Source of the DNA: Clostridiales bacterium
Lineage (GTDB): Bacteria > Bacillota > Clostridia > Christensenellales > Pumilibacteraceae
Reading direction: 5' to 3'
Assembly (NCBI GenBank): GCA_029066805.1
Contig: JAIEFT010000044.1
Span: forward strand, 1 to 64,000
Length of the DNA: 64,000 nt
Shown one piece after another: positions 56,816-64,000 of this stretch (within the stretch, counting starts at the first letter, position 1; every line of letters begins with the position of its first letter). The notes beneath the pieces are model-generated. The model had not been told where the DNA came from, made no database searches, and saw only the letters and a list, made by a program, of their open reading frames with translations. The position numbers and the translations under genes were made by a program.

Positions 56816-56934
56816 GCCATTATTAAATCGATCGAATTCTAATCTAAATGCCGAATTATCTTACAAGTACTTGATTTTTAATGCACAAAATTGTATAATA
56901 GAAGTGCTATAAATTTCACCGAAGGGAGGGCAAA

Positions 56935-57642
56935 ATGGCGGTTTGGATATTTGCGTTGATCGTTTTGGTAGCTGTTTTTCTTATTGTTGCTACCTTGGTT
57001 TTGCCTAAACTTTTTTTACACAACAAGTGCGCGCTTACAGGATCTATCGACAGAGGCATAAGGCGCACGGTCACTCGGAACGGGGAGAGCTGTTTGTACG
57101 AGCCGTCGCCGTCTATACGCAAGTACATAAAAAAATACGTGCTTACAGTTTGCGACGACAAAAAAGCGCTTGTGTGCAAGCTTGGCAAAAGCTTTAAATT
57201 TTTGGACTACGATATAGTCGTATTCGACAGTCAAAATAAAGTACGGTGCATACTAAACGTTAAAGAGGCGTTGCGGGACAGCGGTTACACGCGCGTAATC
57301 CGCTTGCCGGACGAGGCGGCGTATGTGTCGCTGAACATTAACGGTGTTGACGACATTATTTTCCCGCGGCGCGTGCTCAGCCGCGTATCAAGCGTTAAGG
57401 TGCTCCTGTTTGCATTGTGCAGTGCGGCGCTTGTGCTTTTTACAGTTGTGGGAATAAGGGTTTGTTGTTCGTATCTGTTAGGAGGGGTGTTTAGCGAAAG
57501 TCTTTTGGTGGAGGGGCGCAGCGCTGTCTTCACCGTTATTATCGGCAGTGTTGTGGCGTTTGCGGATTTGGCATTGACGCTGATTTTTGTGTTCATTATT
57601 AATAATAAGAGCGCGAGCAAGAAAGAAAGGAAGCCCGAATGA
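56935..57642 (+). CDS. Hypothetical membrane protein
   Basis: N-terminal TM plus two C-terminal TM; SD GGGAGGG; ATGA overlap with next gene. Confidence 0.75.
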   Translation: MAVWIFALIVLVAVFLIVATLVLPKLFLHNKCALTGSIDRGIRRTVTRNGESCLYEPSPSIRKYIKKYVLTVCDDKKALVCKLGKSFKFLDYDIVVFDSQNKVRCILNVKEALRDSGYTRVIRLPDEAAYVSLNINGVDDIIFPRRVLSRVSSVKVLLFALCSAALVLFTVVGIRVCCSYLLGGVFSESLLVEGRSAVFTVIIGSVVAFADLALTLIFVFIINNKSASKKERKPE

Positions 57643-60600
57643 CCGATAAAAAGAAAAAATACGATATAGTACATAAAGGCGTTTGCTCGTACCCGCAGAC
57701 CGAAAACTTTGTTGCAGTCAAGCAGTTCTTGATTATCAACGAGGACGGTAAGCGGTATCTTTTGGTCAAGCTTACCAACAACCGTACCGAAAACGTGACG
57801 GGCGCTACTCTTTTTGTCGAGCAGTATGACGACCGCGGCGATAAGATTTCGGCGGACAGCGTGCATGTAGGAGGATTTGACGGATATCCGCAAAAGTCGT
57901 TTGCCGTAGAGCGGAAAATCCCTGTTGCGTCTACGTGCGTTGACTGCCGCGTAACCGTGACGGACGCGGAGTTCGGAAAGTATACTTATTCGGCAGGCGA
58001 CGAGCTTGGGCAGCCGGGGTATATATTTGAGCCCGATGAGCCCGAAGTGAAAGTCCCTGCCGAAATAATGAAAAAAGCGGGCAAGAGCGGTGTGACCGTC
58101 GAGCCGCGTTCGCTTAAAATGCCCGTGTTGATTTTGCTTATTTCGCTCGTCATGATTGTGGCGGCTTTTGTGTCCATTTGGATTTACACCGACAGGTTTG
58201 TCCAAACCGAAGATAGATTTTTGCATGACGGAGTATACTACTCGTTTGAAGGCGGCGACCGCTCCGACGGCAGTGATATATATGTAGTCGGTGTGCGCGG
58301 TGCGCGCTCGGAAATATCCGTACCCGCCGAAATCGAAGGGCACAAGGTCGTTCGCGTGGACGCGGGCGCATTCCTTGGCAATAAGTACATCAAAAAAGTT
58401 GCGTTTGGCGGCGAGATCGCAATCGGCGTGCGTGCATTTTTCGGTTGCACGGCGCTTGAAAGCATAGACCTCAAAAACGTGACGCATATAGCTACCGACG
58501 CGTTTAGCGGCTGCACCGCTCTGCGTTCGGTCGAGCTGGAAAAAATATTCGACATCGGCAGTGGCGCATTCAATCGCTGCACCGCGCTTACTTCGCTTAA
58601 GATAGCCGACGGCGATTCCGACCTTACCGTAGGTAAAGCCGCTTTTTCCGATTGCGAAAACCTGCGCACCGTGGATATTTCCCGTACCGTCATTTACGGC
58701 GGAAGCTACGCGCTGTTCGATAACTGCCTTAACGTCACAAGCCTGCACCTGAAAAACTTTGAGTGCGGACGTTCCGAACGGAACATAACGGCGCTGTTTG
58801 GCGGCAAGCCGGCGCTGTCGTCTATTATTATAGACAATATAGACACCGTGGGCGCGGGGCTGTGCGAGGGGCTTACCGCATTGACTGCCGTGCGGTTCAA
58901 TGACGTTACTACTCCGAATATCGGTGCGTGTGCATTTAAGGCTTGCGAAAATCTGAAAGAGGTAGTTGTGCCCGCGGCTGTGACTGCGGTGGGCGACGAG
59001 GCGTTTTGCGGCACTGCCATTACTGCGTTTGACGGTAGCGCGCTCGAATTTGTCGGATACAAAGCGTTTTTCGAGTGCAAAAGCCTTGCTACATTCACTA
59101 TGAATAAGGATACCGAGCTGACCGCCATCGGCGAGCAGGCGTTTTTCGGTTGCGAGCGGCTTAGGTCGGTCACTATCCCAACGCAGGCGATAGCCATCGG
59201 CGAGCAGGCGTTTAGCGGCTGTAAGCAGCTTTCGACGGTAACATTTGATGACGAAAGCAAGATTGCCGCCATCGAAAATTCGATGTTTGAGGGCTGTGAA
59301 AGGCTTAACAGCATAAACATTCCCGCGGCGGTGCGAGCAATTGGCGATCGCGCATTCTCAGGCTGTGCCGCGCTGGCCGACATTGCGCTGCCTTTTGAAC
59401 TGGCTTATATAGGCGAGGAGGCTTTTTCGGGCGCGGGTCTGATCGAGGCAAGACTGCCTGCGTCCGTTGTCGGTATAGGGCTCGGCGCGTTTGGCGGTTG
59501 TGAAAAACTGCGGTTGCTTTCCGTTCCGTTTGTGGGCGGTTCGCGCGGTGCAAATTCGTACCTGCCTTACATATTCGGCGCGGAGTCGACGGACGACAGC
59601 GCCGCCGTAATGCCTGTTACGCTTAATACCGTTTTCGTCACCCAGTCCGATATCGCGCCAAACAACGCGTTTTACGGTTGCGCCGGATTGACGAGTGTTG
59701 TCTACAACAACGGCCCGACCGCCGTCGGCGAAAATGCGTTTCGCGGTTGTCGCGCGCTGACGAAAATAGAGTTTGCGGACGGATTGGAAAGCATAGGCGC
59801 GCGCGCATTTTCGGGCTGCGAGTCGCTTATCGATATTACGCTGCCCGACACGCTTACGAGCATCGGGCGCAACGCGTTTAGCGGCTGCACTTCGCTCCAA
59901 ACACTGACTACCCCGTTTGTGGGCGCGTCGCGAAGCAGCAACGGATTTTTGGCGTACATGTTCGGCGGAGAATCGTCCGAGGATTTCGATAAAGTCCCTG
60001 CGTCGCTCAAAAAGGTTGAGCTGACGGACACAGTTACCGTCGGTGCGGGCGCGTTCAGCGGCACGGCTATCAGAGAGGTTGTGCTGGGCAACGCTACCAC
60101 GGCAATAGAAAGCAATGCGTTTATGGGCAACAGAAAGCTCAATGTAATAACGCTGCCCGTTAATCTTGCGGATATAGGCAACGACGCGTTTTTGGGCTGT
60201 TATTTTCTGTATGAGGTGTACAACTTTAGCGGACTGCCGCTGACTGCGGGCGAGCCCTACTACGGCTATGTGGCGTACTATGCGCTCAAGGTTCACGTCA
60301 TCGAAGAACCGCGGCTTTCCGTGGCGAGCTGCGACGGCTACGACTTTGTGCAAAACGAAGATAAGTGGTATCTTGTGCGCTATCCCGATGAGACCGAAGA
60401 GCTTGTTCTTCCCACCGCCGTCGTTACGGACGATTTCAGCTTTACCGAGTACGCGGTTCACGACAGATTGTTTATAGACGACAAAAATATCACGTCAGTT
60501 CAAGCTCCTTCCAACGTTACAAGCATAGGGCGCGGCGCGTTTTACGACTGCATTAAGCTTGAGACGTTTGCCTTCCCGTCGGGCATTACTACGGTTGCGG

Positions 60601-63600
60601 ACGAGCTGTTTTTCGGCTGTGCCGCACTCGGGCAGGTAAGCCTGCCGTCTGCCGTAGACCGCATAGGCGACAGCGCGTTTTTCGGCTGCGCCGCACTAAA
60701 GGAAATCACTGTTCCGAGCGGATGCTCAAGTATAGGCATCGCCGCGTTTGGCGGTTGCGTTTCGCTGATAAAGGCCGATTTGCCGAGCAGCTGTTATGAG
60801 ATAGGCGCAGGTGCGTTTGGCGGTTGTATAATGCTGTGCGACGTGGGAATCCCAAATACGTGCAGAATAATAGGCGACGGCGCGTTTTCCGATTGCAGGC
60901 GCATTAAGTCCGTAACGCTGCCCGTGTCGCTCGAGCGCATCGGCGGCGGCGCGTTTTCCGGCTGTATCAAGCTGTTTGAGGTGTACAATCTTTGCCGCTA
61001 TGTGCTCAATCCCGGCGACGAGCACTGCGGCGGTGTTGCCTACAACGCCTATGCCGTGCATAGCAGTGTGGACGAAGCTCCGCTCGACAGCGTAATAATA
61101 AACGGTCTGCACTATTACAGATTGGGCGGCAAGTGGTATCTTGTAGATTACTACGGTGTTGACGGCGATATCGATATCGGCGGATTTGTGTTCGGCACGG
61201 AAAGAGTGGACGACATTATCGTAATGAACGACGCGTTTAGGCTTTACGATAACATTAAGTCGATCAAGATAGGCAAAGAGGTTTCGCGTATAGGCAGTCG
61301 TGCGTTTGGCGAGTGTAAGTCGCTCGAGTCGCTTGTTATCGCTTCAGACAAGTTGATCGTAAACGGCGGCGCATTTTCAAAATGCGCAATGCTTACCGTG
61401 CTTACCGTTTTGTCGGGCGACGTCGAGTTTGGGGCAGAAGCATTTATGGAATGTGGGCTGACCTCCGTATCGCTCACGGGCGGCGACATCGTAATTATGG
61501 ATAATGCGTTTAGCGGTAACTTCGAGCTTGACAAGCTAACCGTCGATTGCAAGTCGCTCGCGGTATACGAAACGGCGTTTTTTGACGCATTGCGCGAGGC
61601 GGAAATCAAATGCTCGGGCGGCTTTACCGCAGAGTACGGCGCGTTTTACGGCTCGTTGATTTATAAGCTGAGATTGCAAGCCGACGACGTTGTTATTTCC
61701 GACCAAAGCTTTTTCGGCTATGATATAGCTCAAGTAGATATTGCAGGTTACAAATCGGTATACATATCGACGGGCGCGTTCAATTCGTGCGGCAACCTTG
61801 CGGCGCTTAGTATATCCGGCAAGGTGATAGATATAGCGGAGGCGGCGTTTGATAATTGTGCCGATTTCTACTCGAATACCGGTGTCGGGGAAATGAGCAT
61901 ATCTGCCGAAGAGATCAATATATCTGCTTTCGCATTTACGTCATGCATTATGGACAGCTTGGCGATAGAGGGCAATCGGCTTGCGCTTTCGGCTTCGGCG
62001 GTCTATGCGACGAATATAGGCAAGCTTGGAATAACATGCTACGGCAATCAAATCACCGTCGTAGGCTTGCTTGATAGCTCGACGGTTTCCGAGCTTGTTG
62101 TGCGCGGCAAAAAGGTAGAGATTGCGGATAGCGCGTTTTATATGTCCGGGAATTTTACTTCCGTAGATATTGCCGCCGAGGATTTGATTATTGCAGACAG
62201 CGCGTTTTTCAATCAGACTGCGCTTGAAACGATTACGCTCGCGGCGAGTAAGACCGCCCAAATCGGACGTAATGCGTTTGCCGTGAGCGGCAAATTTAAA
62301 AGCCTCGTGCTGCCGAATGCGCTTACAACCGTTAGCGAAAGCGCGTTTGCACAGTGCGCGTCATTGCAGTCCGTCGTTATTCCGAACGGCGTGACAGGCA
62401 TAGGCGATAATGCGTTTAGCTATTGCTTCGGATTGGAAGAGCTTACGCTGCCTAACGGGCTGGTTTCCATAGGAGATTATGCGTTCCAAAACTGTAGCAG
62501 GCTCAAGTCTCTGACCATACCCAACACCGTGGAGAGCGTCGGTATCGGAGCATTTATGTCCTGCAACAGCCTGGAGCGGCTTGTGCTTTCGAGCGCGCTC
62601 ACAGAGATATGCGAGTATACATTCTGCAACTGCGAAAGCTTGACCGAAATCAATCTTCCCGCAAATATCACCGCGATGGGGCAGAGCGCATTTTTCGGCT
62701 GTCGCACGATCAATTCGCTTACAATCCCGCACGGCGTTACGGAAATTCCGGCAAGCGCATTTGCGGGCTGTAATTCGCTTACCGATCTAACTATCCCCAA
62801 CAGCGTTACTTCAATCGATTTTTATGCGTTTAGCGGGTGCGAAAAGCTTACGTCGCTCAATCTTCCTTCAACGCTGAGCTATATAGGCGGCAACGCGTTC
62901 AGCGACTGCAATTCGCTTACAAAGCTTACTATTCCGAGCGGAGTGTCGAGTATAAACTTCGGATCGTTTGCATACTGCTACGCGCTTACCGAGCTGACTC
63001 TGCCTAACGGACTTACTACAATAGGCGACAGCGCGTTTATCGATTGTTCGGCGCTAACTAAGCTAACGCTTCCGAGCAGTTTGACTTCTATCGGCGATCG
63101 CGCGTTTAGCGGTTGTGTCGCGCTTACCGAGCTTACCGTCAACGCGTCATCTGCGCTCGGCATAGGAGACAATGCATTCAGCGGTTGCAGTTCGCTCACA
63201 AAGCTCGAGCTGAAAAACATCAGAGAAATCGGCTTTGCGGCATTTAGCGGTTGCACTAAGCTGGAAAGCCTTTCGTTGCATTTGACGGAAAGAAATAACT
63301 TCTCTTGTTGGATCGGTTCTCAAGCGTTTGAAAATTGCTTCGTACTAAAAAACATAGATATATCGTCTGTCGCAAATATCTATGTATATATAGACAACTA
63401 TGCGTTTTCCGGATGCGGCGAGCTTACAACGCTTGACCTTCCGTCCACGCTTTACTATATAGGGGCAGATGCATTCCGCGGATGTTCTAAGTTGCAGTAC
63501 TTAGAGCTCCCGTCATTGCTCAGCACAATCGATGATAGGGCTTTCTATGGTGCGAAATCGCTGTTTGCGGTGTGCAACAAGTCCAACTTGAATATTCGGG

Positions 63601-64000
63601 TGGGAAGCGAGAACTACGGCGGCGTTGCCAAGTATGCGGTTGTCGTGACCGACGATCCCGAAAGAGCAAGGCTGACCTACGTAGAAAGCGGCACGAACAA
63701 GTTTGTTATTGCCAACGGCGTTTGGTATCTTTACGAATGCGAAATCGACAATAGCGGCTATGGCTTGCCCGAAAGCGTCACTACATCCGCAGGCGTGATC
63801 GATTCCTACGTGATCAAGTCCGGAACGTTTGATTATTTGACCCGAATCGTCATTCCCAAATCGGTCTCGAGGCTGCAAGACTACGCGTTTGAAGCGGGTG
63901 TTGGCATTGTTTATTATAGGGGTACGGCGGAAAAGTGGAGCGAAATTTGCGGAAGCTTTTCCGAAGAACATATTTATTTCTACGCGCCGTGCGTGCACTA
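57639..64000 (+). CDS. Giant BspA-type leucine-rich repeat protein (partial at window end, absent from ORF track)
   Basis: MTDKKKKYDIVHKGVCSYPQTENF...; TM MPVLILLISLVMIVAAFVSIWIY; then many GxxAFxGCxxLxxIxLPxxxxxIG repeats; ends mid-frame with YYRGTAEKWSEI. Confidence 0.9.
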   Translation, partial: MTDKKKKYDIVHKGVCSYPQTENFVAVKQFLIINEDGKRYLLVKLTNNRTENVTGATLFVEQYDDRGDKISADSVHVGGFDGYPQKSFAVERKIPVASTCVDCRVTVTDAEFGKYTYSAGDELGQPGYIFEPDEPEVKVPAEIMKKAGKSGVTVEPRSLKMPVLILLISLVMIVAAFVSIWIYTDRFVQTEDRFLHDGVYYSFEGGDRSDGSDIYVVGVRGARSEISVPAEIEGHKVVRVDAGAFLGNKYIKKVAFGGEIAIGVRAFFGCTALESIDLKNVTHIATDAFSGCTALRSVELEKIFDIGSGAFNRCTALTSLKIADGDSDLTVGKAAFSDCENLRTVDISRTVIYGGSYALFDNCLNVTSLHLKNFECGRSERNITALFGGKPALSSIIIDNIDTVGAGLCEGLTALTAVRFNDVTTPNIGACAFKACENLKEVVVPAAVTAVGDEAFCGTAITAFDGSALEFVGYKAFFECKSLATFTMNKDTELTAIGEQAFFGCERLRSVTIPTQAIAIGEQAFSGCKQLSTVTFDDESKIAAIENSMFEGCERLNSINIPAAVRAIGDRAFSGCAALADIALPFELAYIGEEAFSGAGLIEARLPASVVGIGLGAFGGCEKLRLLSVPFVGGSRGANSYLPYIFGAESTDDSAAVMPVTLNTVFVTQSDIAPNNAFYGCAGLTSVVYNNGPTAVGENAFRGCRALTKIEFADGLESIGARAFSGCESLIDITLPDTLTSIGRNAFSGCTSLQTLTTPFVGASRSSNGFLAYMFGGESSEDFDKVPASLKKVELTDTVTVGAGAFSGTAIREVVLGNATTAIESNAFMGNRKLNVITLPVNLADIGNDAFLGCYFLYEVYNFSGLPLTAGEPYYGYVAYYALKVHVIEEPRLSVASCDGYDFVQNEDKWYLVRYPDETEELVLPTAVVTDDFSFTEYAVHDRLFIDDKNITSVQAPSNVTSIGRGAFYDCIKLETFAFPSGITTVADELFFGCAALGQVSLPSAVDRIGDSAFFGCAALKEITVPSGCSSIGIAAFGGCVSLIKADLPSSCYEIGAGAFGGCIMLCDVGIPNTCRIIGDGAFSDCRRIKSVTLPVSLERIGGGAFSGCIKLFEVYNLCRYVLNPGDEHCGGVAYNAYAVHSSVDEAPLDSVIINGLHYYRLGGKWYLVDYYGVDGDIDIGGFVFGTERVDDIIVMNDAFRLYDNIKSIKIGKEVSRIGSRAFGECKSLESLVIASDKLIVNGGAFSKCAMLTVLTVLSGDVEFGAEAFMECGLTSVSLTGGDIVIMDNAFSGNFELDKLTVDCKSLAVYETAFFDALREAEIKCSGGFTAEYGAFYGSLIYKLRLQADDVVISDQSFFGYDIAQVDIAGYKSVYISTGAFNSCGNLAALSISGKVIDIAEAAFDNCADFYSNTGVGEMSISAEEINISAFAFTSCIMDSLAIEGNRLALSASAVYATNIGKLGITCYGNQITVVGLLDSSTVSELVVRGKKVEIADSAFYMSGNFTSVDIAAEDLIIADSAFFNQTALETITLAASKTAQIGRNAFAVSGKFKSLVLPNALTTVSESAFAQCASLQSVVIPNGVTGIGDNAFSYCFGLEELTLPNGLVSIGDYAFQNCSRLKSLTIPNTVESVGIGAFMSCNSLERLVLSSALTEICEYTFCNCESLTEINLPANITAMGQSAFFGCRTINSLTIPHGVTEIPASAFAGCNSLTDLTIPNSVTSIDFYAFSGCEKLTSLNLPSTLSYIGGNAFSDCNSLTKLTIPSGVSSINFGSFAYCYALTELTLPNGLTTIGDSAFIDCSALTKLTLPSSLTSIGDRAFSGCVALTELTVNASSALGIGDNAFSGCSSLTKLELKNIREIGFAAFSGCTKLESLSLHLTERNNFSCWIGSQAFENCFVLKNIDISSVANIYVYIDNYAFSGCGELTTLDLPSTLYYIGADAFRGCSKLQYLELPSLLSTIDDRAFYGAKSLFAVCNKSNLNIRVGSENYGGVAKYAVVVTDDPERARLTYVESGTNKFVIANGVWYLYECEIDNSGYGLPESVTTSAGVIDSYVIKSGTFDYLTRIVIPKSVSRLQDYAFEAGVGIVYYRGTAEKWSEICGSFSEEHIYFYAPCVH

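Noticed and set aside
57285-58748. 487-aa minus-strand ORF over the start of the BspA gene
   Set aside because: Antisense to a clear LRR reading frame; no RBS or domain.
58200-64000. Periodic DNA repeat at the window end
   Set aside because: Explained by BspA-type LRR coding repeats; no separate nucleotide-level array.

Overview
The window looks like a chromosomal segment from a spore-forming, Clostridia-like Firmicute. That placement is inferred from gene content (SPOCS/LysM protein, YyaC, SpoIIR, SleB/YpeB); I ran no taxonomic search. Most of it is core genome: rpmG-secE-nusG-rplK-rplA-rplJ-rplL with an L10 leader, rpmH-rnpA-yidD-yidC-jag, ispE, metG-tatD-radical SAM, ABC exporters, Na/Pi cotransporter, ribokinase, ROK kinase, CyuA-like desulfidase, rubrerythrin, CorC-like hemolysin, TtcA-like protein. 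It ends inside a giant BspA-type LRR protein that the ORF track misses because the frame is still open at the window edge. I saw no CRISPR array, rRNA, tRNA, transposase or integrase. Best candidates for undescribed biology: (1) a duplicated, divergently transcribed cassette of a small Xre-type HTH regulator plus two tandem small CxxC proteins (11788-12601 and 17668-18446); copy 1 has three 13-bp operator-like palindromes spaced exactly 29 bp apart over a consensus promoter. (2) A family of about 120-190 nt intergenic elements, all in the same orientation as flanking genes, whose stems are preserved while their sequences change (compensatory changes), including two copies flanking rplJ. (3) A recurrent promoter layout in which the -10 box is followed by 5-7 nt and then the start codon, predicting leaderless mRNAs. 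(4) A GH2 homologue that appears to lack both catalytic glutamates. (5) Stem-loops that would sequester the ribosome-binding site before rubrerythrin and before a radical SAM gene.
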